Assembly (NCBI GenBank): GCA_028874335.1
Contig: JAPPJY010000082.1
Span: 1-50,589 of the forward strand
DNA length: 50,589 nt
DNA from: Gemmatimonadota bacterium
Lineage (GTDB): Bacteria; Latescibacterota; UBA2968; GCA-2709665
Direction: 5' to 3'
The translations under genes were made by a program, and so were the position numbers. The notes under the pieces were generated by a model. The model saw nothing but the letters and a program-made list of their open reading frames with translations. It had not been told where the DNA came from and ran no database searches. Of the stretch, positions 33,236 through 42,807 are shown piece by piece. Position 1 is the first letter of the stretch. Every line of letters starts with the position of its first letter.

Positions 33236-34122
33236 GAGCGCCCGGCTCCACCTCCAACCTGGGTCCCGGATTCGACGCGCTCGGCCTTGCCCTGACCCTC
33301 TACAACCGGGTTGTCATTCGAACCGTATCCAACGACCTGCACCGGAGAGTGTCCATTACCGGGAAAGGCGCAGGGAAACTCCCGCCGGACGAGTCCAACC
33401 TTTTCTTCCGGTCGGCGGACGCGGCCGCTCAACACGCAGGCCGGTCCCTGCCCGGGCTGGAAGTGGAGATGCACAACGGCATCCCGCTCTCCCGCGGCCT
33501 GGGCAGCAGTTCCACCGCTATCGTAACCGGCGTGTATGCGGCCAACCTGCTCATGGACGAACCCTTTTCCGGTCCCGCCCTTCTCAACCTCGCTACGGAA
33601 CTGGAAGGTCATCCCGATAACGTCGCGCCATGCCTCCTGGGCGGCCTCGTCATCTGTTCCTGCGAAAACGGTCTCGTCGAGACGATCCGGACCCTGCCGC
33701 CTCGGGAACTTCGTGCCGTGGTCGCGGTTCCCCGCTTTGAACTCCAAACGGAAGCCGCGCGAGCGGCCCTTCCGGAACACGTGCCGCACAGGGACGCGGT
33801 GTTCAACGTGGGCCGCGCGTGCCTGGTGACGGCGGCGCTGATGAGCGGTGAACTGTGCGCTTTGAAATCCGCGATGCGCGACCGACTCCATCAGCCCTAC
33901 CGGGCATCGCTCGTGCCCGGAATCGAAGACGTACTCGAAGCCGCGGAAGAAGCGGGGGCCATGGGCGCCTGCCTCAGCGGCGCCGGGCCGACGTTGCTGG
34001 CTTTTGCGACCGATGACGCTGCGAGAATAGCAAGCGCCATGAAAAAAGCCTGGGAGCGACAGGACATACCGGTCGACACCGCCGTCCTGCGTGTCGATCG
34101 TGACGGGGTAACCACAGAATGA
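33220..34122 (+). CDS. thrB: homoserine kinase
   Basis: GHMP-family kinase that phosphorylates L-homoserine in threonine synthesis; 300 residues as expected. The N-terminal strand VRAPGSTSNLGPGFD-like segment (RAPGSTSNLGPGFDALGLAL) and the ATP loop SRGLGSSSTA at about 91-100 are clear, with GHPDNVAPCLLGG nearby. The C-terminal motif GACLSGAGPTLLAF closes the fold. It overlaps hemW by 16 bp and the following OPX gene by 4 bp (ATGA), so it sits inside a coupled operon of otherwise unrelated functions. No thrA or thrC is visible here. Confidence 0.95.
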   Translation: MEIRLRAPGSTSNLGPGFDALGLALTLYNRVVIRTVSNDLHRRVSITGKGAGKLPPDESNLFFRSADAAAQHAGRSLPGLEVEMHNGIPLSRGLGSSSTAIVTGVYAANLLMDEPFSGPALLNLATELEGHPDNVAPCLLGGLVICSCENGLVETIRTLPPRELRAVVAVPRFELQTEAARAALPEHVPHRDAVFNVGRACLVTAALMSGELCALKSAMRDRLHQPYRASLVPGIEDVLEAAEEAGAMGACLSGAGPTLLAFATDDAARIASAMKKAWERQDIPVDTAVLRVDRDGVTTE

Positions 34123-35798
34123 CCGGGCTTTTTTCCTATCGCAAGCCGTCTCTTGTCATCCGGATGATTGCGATCGTGCTTACCTGCGGGCTCGTGGCTG
34201 AACCTGTTGTGCTATTCGCGCAATCCGGTCCCAGGCGGGAACTCGGCCGCAGGAGGTCCGATAGCAAATCGATCGGCGCAACGCTGCAGCCGGACGAAAT
34301 GCAGGGCCTGGACGTGAAGTGGATCGGTAAAATCGCTTACGACGCCATTATCCGCTCCGAGCGATATATCGTCGGTCCCGGCGATACGTTCAGCATACAC
34401 ATCGAAGCCGGCGAGGAACCGGTGACGCACCCCGTTCTCGTCAATGCGGAAGGCAAACTGGTCATTCCGTACGTCGGCGCCATCCAGTTAGCGGGACTCA
34501 ACCTTGGAGAAAGCCGGCAGAAGATCCAGGAAGCGGTCAGCGACCGCCTGAATCGGCTCGATGTCCAGATCTCGCTCACCCGGCTACGCAGTTTTCCCGT
34601 CAACGTCGTAGGACAGGTGACCCATCCCGGTACATACATGGTAGAGGGTACCGAGCAGGTTTCCGAACTGATCAGCCAGGCGGGCGGGCTGCTGCAGCCA
34701 CCGGACGGCAGGGCTTCAAACCGGAACATCCGGATTCAGCGGCTATCCGAAACAGGCAGGCCGATGGATACGGAACGCAGGGCGGACCTCGCCCTGTGGC
34801 GGCTTTCGGGCGATATCGCCCACAACCCCTTCCTGCTGGATGGCGACCAGATCTTCGTGCCGGCGCTCACGGACTCCGTGCGCATCTCTGGCGCGGTCTA
34901 TAAACCCGGGAGCTACGAATTCGTCTCCGGCGATCGTGTTTCCAACCTGATTGCTCTTGCCGGGGGAATGCACGGAGATGCTGCTACCGCCAGCGCCGGC
35001 CTGCTCCGTTCTCTTTTCGCCGAAGGAAGCGAAGAACGGCACGCCATCCGGATTTCGCAGGCGCTGGCCGGCGACGCTGATGCGGACCTGCCGCTTCGCG
35101 CGGGAGACAAGCTCCACGTGGCCGTAAAGGAAAGACGGGTCAACGTGGAAGGCGAAGTGTACTTTCCCGGAACCTATTTCATCGGTGCCGGGATGACGCT
35201 GAAAGATCTGATCGGGAAGGCAGGCGGATTCACGTCCAGAGCCTCACTCGCCCAGTCCATCGTGATTCGCCGCGTCGAGTTTCCGAAAGGGGTGGCCGGT
35301 CCCAGACAGCTGCAGAGCGTTGGTCCCATCAGCCTGACCGACGCCCAGCGGACCTATATGGCCATGCAGAAACAGCAGATGTCGGGGCGCCTGCCGGTCG
35401 ATTTCTTCGCTCTTTTCGAGAAAGAGGACGATTCGCAGAACATCCTGCTCAGAGACGGAGATATCGTCAGGATACCCAGGCTCGTACCCTCGGTTGCGGT
35501 CAACGGATACGTCATCACACCCGGCGCGATTCCCTACGAGCCGGATCTGGGCGTTCAGGACTACATCAGCAGGGCGGGCGGGCTTAACGAACAGGCAGAA
35601 AGAGGCGAAATATACGTGATACAGGGCAGCACCGGCAACTGGACCAAAGCCTCCAGGGTTCAGCAGGTCAATCCCGGAGACACGATTTTTGTCATGGGCA
35701 AGAAGCCCGTGCACGGCTGGCGGCTCTTCCGCGAGACCCTGGTCGTGCTCTCACAGGTGGCCGCCCTGGTCATTGCGGTACGGAGCATCAGCCGGTAA
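34119..35798 (+). CDS. polysaccharide export (OPX/Wza-like) SLBB protein
   Basis: A secreted protein of 559 residues that would form or line an outer-membrane/periplasmic channel for polysaccharide export. A signal peptide with basic start and hydrophobic core runs to about residue 34 (VAEPVVLFAQSG); there is no lipobox, unlike Wza. A Poly_export domain follows (YIVGPGDTFSIHIEAGEE). Several SLBB beta-grasp domains come next, recognisable by VNVVGQVTHPGTY, VRISGAVYKPGSYEF, VNVEGEVYFPGTYFI and VAVNGYVITPGAIPYE. A hydrophobic C-terminal helix (VLSQVAALVIAVRSI) may anchor it. It overlaps thrB by 4 bp and Wzz by 1 bp. No glycosyltransferases are nearby. Confidence 0.9.
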   Translation: MTGLFSYRKPSLVIRMIAIVLTCGLVAEPVVLFAQSGPRRELGRRRSDSKSIGATLQPDEMQGLDVKWIGKIAYDAIIRSERYIVGPGDTFSIHIEAGEEPVTHPVLVNAEGKLVIPYVGAIQLAGLNLGESRQKIQEAVSDRLNRLDVQISLTRLRSFPVNVVGQVTHPGTYMVEGTEQVSELISQAGGLLQPPDGRASNRNIRIQRLSETGRPMDTERRADLALWRLSGDIAHNPFLLDGDQIFVPALTDSVRISGAVYKPGSYEFVSGDRVSNLIALAGGMHGDAATASAGLLRSLFAEGSEERHAIRISQALAGDADADLPLRAGDKLHVAVKERRVNVEGEVYFPGTYFIGAGMTLKDLIGKAGGFTSRASLAQSIVIRRVEFPKGVAGPRQLQSVGPISLTDAQRTYMAMQKQQMSGRLPVDFFALFEKEDDSQNILLRDGDIVRIPRLVPSVAVNGYVITPGAIPYEPDLGVQDYISRAGGLNEQAERGEIYVIQGSTGNWTKASRVQQVNPGDTIFVMGKKPVHGWRLFRETLVVLSQVAALVIAVRSISR

Positions 35799-36997
35799 TG
35801 GAATCCGAAAAGAATTTTCTCGACCATCTGGCCGTCCTTGTGCGCTGGCGACGGATGATACTCGTCACCTGTTTCACGGTATCCGTCGTGACGGCGGGCA
35901 TCAGTTTGATCATCGCCCCCGTCTACCGCGCAAGCGCCGTCCTCTTTCCACCCAGCGAAAGCCAGGGAACGCTGGGAATCTCAGCCATTCTCGAAAAACT
36001 GCCGGTGGGTATGCTGGGTATGGGAGAAAGCGTCGTTTCGGCTACGGAATTCGTGCCCATCCTCAAGAGCCAGCGCGTGGCAGAAGCCATCATCCGCCGT
36101 TTCAATCTCCAGGAAACGTACGACGCCGAAACCCGCGAAGAGCTCCTCCAGATGGTCGACAACCGGCTGGAAGTGGAACTCTCCCGCGAACAGTTCCTGA
36201 CCGTATCCTACGAGGCGGAGTCACCGGAAACGGCCGCCGAGATTGCCAATGGCTTCGTCGAAGAGCTCGATCTTGCGTTGAAGCACCGGCGCGAGCAACA
36301 GGCGCGCGACCTCCGCAGCTACCTGGAGAAACGACTGGCGCAGGCCGAACGCAGGATGATCGAAGCCGAAGTGGCCTACAACGCGTTCCAGAAGGAACAT
36401 TCGGCCATTGACATAGAGAGCCAGACCAAGGCGCAGATAGACGCCTACTCCTCCCTCATCACTTCAACGTTGGGCGAGATGGTCATCCGCCGCGAAATCG
36501 CCGCCCTTCAGATGAACCCGGACAACAGCAGGGTCCGGCAGCTCGATATCGAGATCGAGGGCGCGAGAGAGGCGCTGGACGGCATCCTCTCGGGGTCGGA
36601 ACCCGATAGTGGAGGGAGCGCCGTTCGCGATATGCCCGGCATCATGCTCCCGATGGACCGTATCCCGGACCTGGGACTGCAGGCCATGCGACTGATGCGC
36701 GAGATGGAAATCCGAAACCTGATCTATCAGTTCGTACTTCAGGAATACGAAAAAAGCAGTTTTGAAGAGAAAAAGGAAACGTCCCTGGTCGCGGTTCTGG
36801 ACCCGGCCGTGCCGCCCGACTTTCGGAGCCGCCCGCGGCGCACGCTGATGGTTGGCACCGCCGCCGGTCTGAGCCTGCTCCTGAGCATCCTGGTCGCATT
36901 TCTGATGGAGGCCCTGCGAAGTCCCGCTCCGGAAAACCGCAACCGGCTGGAGGCGATCCGCCAGGAATTCAGGCCCCCGAAATCCCGTCTGGAGTAG
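35798..36997 (+). CDS. Wzz-type polysaccharide chain-length/co-polymerase protein
   Basis: A 399-residue inner-membrane protein of the Wzz/PCP family. It has two transmembrane helices, at about 19-43 (MILVTCFTVSVVTAGISLII) and near residues 346-370 (MVGTAAGLSLLLSILVAFL). Between them lies a long periplasmic coiled-coil region with a conserved start (YRASAVLFPPSESQG) and helical heptads (SYLEKRLAQAERRMIEAEVA). VAVLDPAVPPDFRSRPRR precedes the second helix, as in this family. There is no cytoplasmic tyrosine kinase domain, so it is a PCP1/PCP2b-type protein. Its ATG overlaps the OPX stop by one base (TAATG), fixing the pair as partners. It would control polymer length or open the exporter. Confidence 0.9.
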   Translation: MESEKNFLDHLAVLVRWRRMILVTCFTVSVVTAGISLIIAPVYRASAVLFPPSESQGTLGISAILEKLPVGMLGMGESVVSATEFVPILKSQRVAEAIIRRFNLQETYDAETREELLQMVDNRLEVELSREQFLTVSYEAESPETAAEIANGFVEELDLALKHRREQQARDLRSYLEKRLAQAERRMIEAEVAYNAFQKEHSAIDIESQTKAQIDAYSSLITSTLGEMVIRREIAALQMNPDNSRVRQLDIEIEGAREALDGILSGSEPDSGGSAVRDMPGIMLPMDRIPDLGLQAMRLMREMEIRNLIYQFVLQEYEKSSFEEKKETSLVAVLDPAVPPDFRSRPRRTLMVGTAAGLSLLLSILVAFLMEALRSPAPENRNRLEAIRQEFRPPKSRLE

Positions 36998-37028
36998 ACC
37001 CACGCGCTAGCCGCACAAAACTTCTGCC

Positions 37029-38030
37029 ATGTCCCATCGCATACTCACCACCGTCGTTGGAAGCTATCCGGTGCCGGGCTGGCTTCAAACCACTCCCTGC
37101 CGACAGACTTTGATCGATGCCATTCGTGTCGTGTTGAAAACCCAGGAAGACGCGGGAATTGACGTCGTCGCAGACGGAGAACTCTACCGGTTCGACGTCA
37201 ATCATCCGGAAACCAACGGCATGATCGACTATTTCGCGCGAAGACTGGGCGGAATCGCAACCCGGTTCGGGCGTGAGGACCTGGATGCATTTCGCTCGGA
37301 TGCCGGCCTTTCCTATCGCGCGGACCCCGCGGGCATAATCGAACGCGAACTCGACGAAGGCACGCTCAATCTGCCAGGGGACTGCCGCATGGTCCGGCCT
37401 CTGACGCGGTCCAGGCTCAAATTCACCCTCACCGGACCCCACATGCTCAGCAAAGTCCTCTTGGATCGCCACTATGGAGACCCGGCGGCCGCGGCCCTGG
37501 CGCTGGGAGAACTCCTCGCCAGACAGGTTGCCGATATCGACGCGGACGTGATTCAGATCGACGAAGCCAATATTCCCGGTCATCCTGAAGAGGCGACCTG
37601 GGCTGCCCGTGCGGCAAACACCGTACTCGACGCGATTCAAGGAGAAAAAGCAGTACACGTCTGCTTCGGGAACTACGGCGGCCAGACCGTTCAGCGAGGC
37701 GCGTGGCAGGACCTGGTCCCGTATCTCGCCGCGTTGAGGGCGGACCATCTCGTCCTTGAATTCAAACGCTGGGGAATCAGACACGCGGCATGCCTGAAGG
37801 ACGTTCCCGAGTCCGTACGGATAGGGATCGGTGTGATCGACATCAAGACCAACGTGGTTGAGACCCCTGACGAAATCGCATCCGACATCGAAGTCGCGGC
37901 GGGCCACCTCGGGCCGGATCGAATCGCCTGCGTCCATCCCGATTGCGGCTTCTGGATGCTCCAACGCAGCGTTGCAGACCGGAAGATCGAAGCCCTCGTA
38001 AGGGGACGGGACCTCTTTGAAGGGCGATGA
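37029..38030 (+). CDS. MetE-like (cobalamin-independent methionine synthase family) protein
   Basis: A 333-residue MetE-like C-terminal-domain protein. Family blocks are TTVVGSYPVPGWL, EDAGIDVVADGELYR, VIQIDEANIPGHPEE, the zinc-site-like VHVCFGNYGGQ and CVHPDCGFW at the C-terminus. Compared with the gene at 8114-9175 it is a different subfamily, sharing only the motif positions. As with that gene, the full MetE N-terminal half is missing, so a methyltransfer reaction other than standard methionine synthesis is plausible. It is 31 bp after Wzz and 52 bp before the giant secreted protein, so it is probably co-transcribed with them. No clear Shine-Dalgarno is seen. Confidence 0.87.
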   Translation: MSHRILTTVVGSYPVPGWLQTTPCRQTLIDAIRVVLKTQEDAGIDVVADGELYRFDVNHPETNGMIDYFARRLGGIATRFGREDLDAFRSDAGLSYRADPAGIIERELDEGTLNLPGDCRMVRPLTRSRLKFTLTGPHMLSKVLLDRHYGDPAAAALALGELLARQVADIDADVIQIDEANIPGHPEEATWAARAANTVLDAIQGEKAVHVCFGNYGGQTVQRGAWQDLVPYLAALRADHLVLEFKRWGIRHAACLKDVPESVRIGIGVIDIKTNVVETPDEIASDIEVAAGHLGPDRIACVHPDCGFWMLQRSVADRKIEALVRGRDLFEGR

Positions 38031-38082
38031 ACGCGGAGGCCTTCCGGTCGAAACGTCAACGGTTGTCGCCCGAATCCAGTCT

Positions 38083-41000
38083 ATGCGATTCATTCGAAAA
38101 AACTTCAGAATTCCTTTCGTTTTTTGCGTCCTGCTCATGCTGGCCGACGGGTCATTCGCCCAGGATCGCGGTTCGCTGATTACGATTGCCGGCGGCGGCG
38201 AACGGGAAGGCGAGGATATCCCCGCGACCGACCTTGCCCTGAGCGTCCCCCTGGGCGCCGCCACAAGCGCAGACGGCCACGTCTATATCGCCGATACCGG
38301 GACCCACCGCATCCGCAGGGTGGATGCGGTCACCGGGCAGGTCACGACGATAGCCGGAACCGGAGAGGCCGGATTCGCGGGCGACGGCGGCCCCGCCAAC
38401 GAAGCCAGACTGGACAGACCCCAGGGCATTGCGGTCGATGAGGCCGGCAACGTATATATCGGCGATACGGGCAACCGGCGCATCAGGCGCATCGACGCCG
38501 CAACGGGGACCATCACCACCGTCGCGGGCAGCGGCGAATTCGGTTTCGAGGGCGACGGAGGTCCGGCCGTCTCCGCCGTACTCGGTGAAATCGTCGCCCT
38601 GACTATAGGCCCTCGCGGTGGACTCTATATCGCAGACGGGCTGGACGGACAGGCGCGAGGCAACAATCGGGTACGCAGGATAGACCTCGATACCGGCGTG
38701 ATCACCACCCTTGCAGGAAGCGGCGGTTTCTCATTCGGCGGCGACGACGGCCTGGCAGTCGAAGCAGGAATGACGGTAGAAGACGTTGCAGTCGACGCGT
38801 CGGGAAATATCTTCATCGCGGACTTCAACAATTATCGCATCAGGCGTATAGACGGTGAGACAGGCATAATCAGCACCGTGGCCGGCCGCGGTCCCGTTTT
38901 CGGAGGCGGTGGGGCGTTCTCAGGCGACGGCGGACCGGCAACCGAGGCGCGGCTCGATCTGCCCGGCGGCGTGGCCGTGGGCGCGGACGGAACCCTTTAC
39001 ATTTCGGATACCGGCAACAACCGCGTCCGCGCCGTGGATCCCGGCACCGGGAACATCTTCACCGTGGCGGGAACCGGCAATTTCGGATCCGCCGGCGACG
39101 GGGGGCCCGCACCGCTGGCCGAACTTCGCGATCCCTCTCGCGTGGTCCTTGACCCCGACGGAAATCTGCTCATCGTGGATACGGGCAACAGCCGCATCCG
39201 AATGCTCCTCGACCCTGCCTTCCGCTCGCCCGTCCTCCGTTCGACGACCACCAGAATCGAGTTTCAGCCGGTCGTTGTGGGTGATCAGGAAACCCGTGCG
39301 ATAACCATTGAGAATCTCGGCGCGAGAACGCTCACGCTTGCCGATGCCGCAACCGATCAGCCCGTGTTTGTCCTGCTCGACGCCTTTCCAATCGAGATTG
39401 GCCCTGCCGAGGCATCAGAAATTCGGGTCGGGTTCAGCCCCGGGGCTGAAGGTGTCGTCGAAGGACGGCTCACGATCAATACCAACGACCCCTGGCAGCC
39501 TACACTGACCGTCTCACTCCTGGGAACCGGGTCGGCACCCAACATCGGCGTGTTTCCCGAGAACGTCGTATTCGACCCCACGTTCGTCGGCCACGAACGG
39601 ATATTCGTGCTGCGGATCGCGAATCTTGGCGCCGGCGTGCTGACCGTATCTGATTCCGATGTTTCGGACCCCGAACAGTTCTCCGTAGACTTCAGTGACA
39701 CGCTGCGCATTTCCTCGGGCGCAAGGCAAGTTGTACACGTCGCCTTTCGACCCGCACGGGCGGGAACCCAACGGGCGGAACTCACACTCTTCACCAACGA
39801 TCCGGACGATCCTGAGTTTGCTATCCCCCTCCAGGGCGTTGGTCGTACATCCAAACCCGGCGGATTCGCGGACGCGGCCGAGAACCTGGGTCTGGCAGAC
39901 CAGGGGAGCGGGTTCGGCGCCGCCTGGGCCGACTATGACCGCGACGGCGACCCGGACCTCTATGTGGTCCGTAGCCTGCACACCAATCTGCTGTACCGTA
40001 ACGAAGGCGACGGATTTACGGATGTTTCCGCTATGGCCGGCGTGCAAGGCGAGGACAACGACGACGGCAGCGCCGCCGCATGGGCTGACTATGACGGCGA
40101 CGGTGACCTGGATCTCTACGTCACCAATTACGGGCTGCCGAACCGCCTTTATCGCAACGACGACGGTGAATTCATCGATGTCGCCGCCGAGGCCGGCGTG
40201 GACGACAGCGGAGACGGGTACGGGGCCGCCTGGGCAGACGTAGACCGCGACGGCGACCCGGACCTCTATGTGGCCAACTTCGGCGAGAATCGCTTCTATC
40301 GGAATGAGGGTTCCAGTTTTGTGGAAGCCGCCAGGGAGGCCGGTCTGGCAGACGACGGCAGCAGTCTGCAACCCGCCTGGGCTGACTATGACGGCGATGG
40401 TGACCCTGACCTCTTTCTCGCCAACAGCGGACCCAACAGGCTGTTCCGCAACGACAGGGGCAGCTTTGTCGACGTGACAGTCGAGGCCGGCCTGTCGGAA
40501 CTCGGCCTGGGCGGACCCAGTTTCGGTGCAAGTTGGGGAGACTTCGACAACGACAGGGATCTGGATCTCTACGTACCTTACTACGAGGAAGGCAACCGCC
40601 TGTATGTCAATGACGGCGGCCAGTTCCTGGAGTCCAGCGGAAGCCTCAACGCGGGAGGGGCGGACACGTCACGCAGCAGGGGCGCCGTGTGGGGTGACTT
40701 CGACAACGACGGAGACCTGGATCTCTACGTCACCAATGGCGGACAGAAGAACAACCTGTTCCGTAACGACGGCGACACATTTATCGACGTTGCCGATTCT
40801 TTCCGCGTTTCGGGCGGCGCCAATAGCCGGGGTGTCGCTCTGGCGGACGTCAACGGCGACGGTGGACTGGACATTTTCGTAGCCGTGCAAAACGGTGGCG
40901 ACCATCTCTTCCTGAACCGGGAATCCAACGGCAACTGGCTGTCTGTTCGACCGCGGGGCACGAAAAGCAGCTCCGATGCAATCGGCACCCGATTCGAGGT

Positions 41001-42807
41001 TGCCTTCGAAGGACGCGGGGCGGTTCGTGAAATCACGGGCGGCGCATCCTATCTGTCGCAAGACGCCCTGACCGCTGCATTCGGCCTTGGTGACGCCGAA
41101 AGAGTCGACACGCTCACGGTTCGATGGCCTTCGGGCATCGCTCAACGAATGTACAACATCGCTGCAAACACGGTGCTGGACCTGACCGAAGCCACGCCGC
41201 CCCCACCCGAGCGGATTGCGCTGGAAGCGGCCGTAGGCGCGCTGGCGGCCAACGGGGAGGCCCAGATCGAAATCAATGCCCGGTTTCTGGATGCCCAAGG
41301 CGAAGGCCTGCTCATCGACAACCGGATCCTGGTCTTCAACGTCGAGTCCGGCGACGGCGTTTTCGTAGGCGGCGACTCGGTTGCCGTACGGGACGGACAG
41401 GCGACGATCCGCTTTCAGGCAGGGACAACGCCAGGTGCCGTCGTTGCATTTGCGCGATTGGAAGGGCTTCCTCCCGAAAGGATCACTATCAACATGCTGC
41501 CGCCAATCGGCGCCCGCAACACGGATCTCCGCACCGTTGCCGGCACGGGCGGGGAACAGGGGAGTTTCGGGGGCGACGGGGACCCCGCGACCGATGCATT
41601 TTTAAACGCACCGAGAAACGTCGCTGTCGACGCGTCCGGCATGTTTTACATCTCCGATACGGGAAACAACCGGGTCCGAAGGGTTGGAAGTGACGGCGCC
41701 ATTCATACGATCGCCGGAAATGGTATCGGATTTGCGACCGGAACCGGCGGGCCTGCCGCTGACGCCAGCCTCGGTGGTCCCCGCGGCCTCGCACTGACGC
41801 CGGGTGGAGATCTCATCATCGCCGAACAAAGCGCACATATCGTGCGCCGGATCGATGTCCAAACCGGAAATATTCTCGCCTTTGCCGGCAAGGACATTCC
41901 CGGCTATGGCGGCGACGGGCGCCCAGGCGTCAACGCGAATCTCTCCGGTCCAATGGGGGTAGCCGCGGATTCGATGGGCAACGTCTGGATCGCCGAGCGC
42001 TTCAATCATCGGGTCAGAAAGCTGGATAGCACCGGCATAATCACCACCGTTGCGGGAAGCTTTCAAGAGGGATTCTCGGGCGACGGAGGCCCGGCCACAC
42101 TGGCAGCGCTGAACGGACCCCGGGGCGTGGCTGCAGACGAACATGGCCGCGTATACATCGCCGATACCGGCAACCATCGCATCCGCATGGTGGATACCGA
42201 CGGGACGATTTCCACCGTCGCGGGAACCGGTGAGTCGGGTTTTTCACGGGACGGGGGGCCCGCCGCCAGCACCGTGCTGAGCAGCCCGGACGATGTTGCG
42301 GTTGATAACAAAGGGCATCTGTATATTGCGGATACCGGAAACCATCGGGTACGTGTTATCGACCTGAACCTGGGCATTATCCAGACGGTGGCGGGCACGG
42401 GTGTCGCCGGATTCGATCTACCAGGGGGAGCCGGAACCGAGACTTCGCTCAATGGCCCGTCAGGCGTCGCAATCGGTCCGGACGGCAGGGTCTATATTGC
42501 CGATACGAACAATCATCGTATCCTGGAACTCACCGTCGAATATCCCGCCGAATACCAGCGAGAGCCTGAGACGGATCCGCCTCCTCCCGAAGTCCCATCC
42601 GACGGCGCAGCCGACTTCAATGGTGACGGCGCCGTCGACTTTGCCGACTTCATCCTTTTTGCACAGGCCTTTGGTTCCGCAGATATGCGCTTTGACCTCG
42701 ACGGCAACGGAACGGTTGGATTCGGAGATTTCCTCGCCTTTGTCGCGGCGTACGAAAAGAGACCGCCGCCGGTCCGATTCTGGCCGGGAAGCAGTGGCGG
42801 GAGGTGA
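38083..42807 (+). CDS. 1574-residue secreted NHL / ASH / FG-GAP / ASPIC / dockerin mosaic protein
   Basis: A very large exported protein. From the ATG at 38083 it has a signal peptide (IPFVFCVLLMLADGSFA). About six NHL-type propeller repeats follow (residues about 27-380, each with GDGGPA, then IADTGNHRIRR-like strands). Next are two ASPM-SPD-2-Hydin-like beta domains (about 385-590), then FG-GAP/VCBS repeats rich in DYDGDGDLDLYV (about 597-950). An ASPIC/UnbV-type domain is at about 950-1036, ending TVRWPSGIAQRMY, with an Ig-like module at about 1040-1140 and a second NHL block at about 1147-1486. The C-terminus (about 1507-1560) carries two dockerin-like calcium loops, DFNGDGAVDFADF and DLDGNGTVGFGDF. 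Such proteins are usually surface-attached or adhesive; no cohesin is in the window. The start at 38017 is less likely because it precedes the signal peptide by 22 residues. Confidence 0.88.
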   Translation: MRFIRKNFRIPFVFCVLLMLADGSFAQDRGSLITIAGGGEREGEDIPATDLALSVPLGAATSADGHVYIADTGTHRIRRVDAVTGQVTTIAGTGEAGFAGDGGPANEARLDRPQGIAVDEAGNVYIGDTGNRRIRRIDAATGTITTVAGSGEFGFEGDGGPAVSAVLGEIVALTIGPRGGLYIADGLDGQARGNNRVRRIDLDTGVITTLAGSGGFSFGGDDGLAVEAGMTVEDVAVDASGNIFIADFNNYRIRRIDGETGIISTVAGRGPVFGGGGAFSGDGGPATEARLDLPGGVAVGADGTLYISDTGNNRVRAVDPGTGNIFTVAGTGNFGSAGDGGPAPLAELRDPSRVVLDPDGNLLIVDTGNSRIRMLLDPAFRSPVLRSTTTRIEFQPVVVGDQETRAITIENLGARTLTLADAATDQPVFVLLDAFPIEIGPAEASEIRVGFSPGAEGVVEGRLTINTNDPWQPTLTVSLLGTGSAPNIGVFPENVVFDPTFVGHERIFVLRIANLGAGVLTVSDSDVSDPEQFSVDFSDTLRISSGARQVVHVAFRPARAGTQRAELTLFTNDPDDPEFAIPLQGVGRTSKPGGFADAAENLGLADQGSGFGAAWADYDRDGDPDLYVVRSLHTNLLYRNEGDGFTDVSAMAGVQGEDNDDGSAAAWADYDGDGDLDLYVTNYGLPNRLYRNDDGEFIDVAAEAGVDDSGDGYGAAWADVDRDGDPDLYVANFGENRFYRNEGSSFVEAAREAGLADDGSSLQPAWADYDGDGDPDLFLANSGPNRLFRNDRGSFVDVTVEAGLSELGLGGPSFGASWGDFDNDRDLDLYVPYYEEGNRLYVNDGGQFLESSGSLNAGGADTSRSRGAVWGDFDNDGDLDLYVTNGGQKNNLFRNDGDTFIDVADSFRVSGGANSRGVALADVNGDGGLDIFVAVQNGGDHLFLNRESNGNWLSVRPRGTKSSSDAIGTRFEVAFEGRGAVREITGGASYLSQDALTAAFGLGDAERVDTLTVRWPSGIAQRMYNIAANTVLDLTEATPPPPERIALEAAVGALAANGEAQIEINARFLDAQGEGLLIDNRILVFNVESGDGVFVGGDSVAVRDGQATIRFQAGTTPGAVVAFARLEGLPPERITINMLPPIGARNTDLRTVAGTGGEQGSFGGDGDPATDAFLNAPRNVAVDASGMFYISDTGNNRVRRVGSDGAIHTIAGNGIGFATGTGGPAADASLGGPRGLALTPGGDLIIAEQSAHIVRRIDVQTGNILAFAGKDIPGYGGDGRPGVNANLSGPMGVAADSMGNVWIAERFNHRVRKLDSTGIITTVAGSFQEGFSGDGGPATLAALNGPRGVAADEHGRVYIADTGNHRIRMVDTDGTISTVAGTGESGFSRDGGPAASTVLSSPDDVAVDNKGHLYIADTGNHRVRVIDLNLGIIQTVAGTGVAGFDLPGGAGTETSLNGPSGVAIGPDGRVYIADTNNHRILELTVEYPAEYQREPETDPPPPEVPSDGAADFNGDGAVDFADFILFAQAFGSADMRFDLDGNGTVGFGDFLAFVAAYEKRPPPVRFWPGSSGGR

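Noticed and set aside
36969..38264. 431-residue minus-strand frame opposite the second MetE-like gene
   Set aside because: The plus strand carries zinc-site motifs and a normal operon position; the antisense frame shows none.
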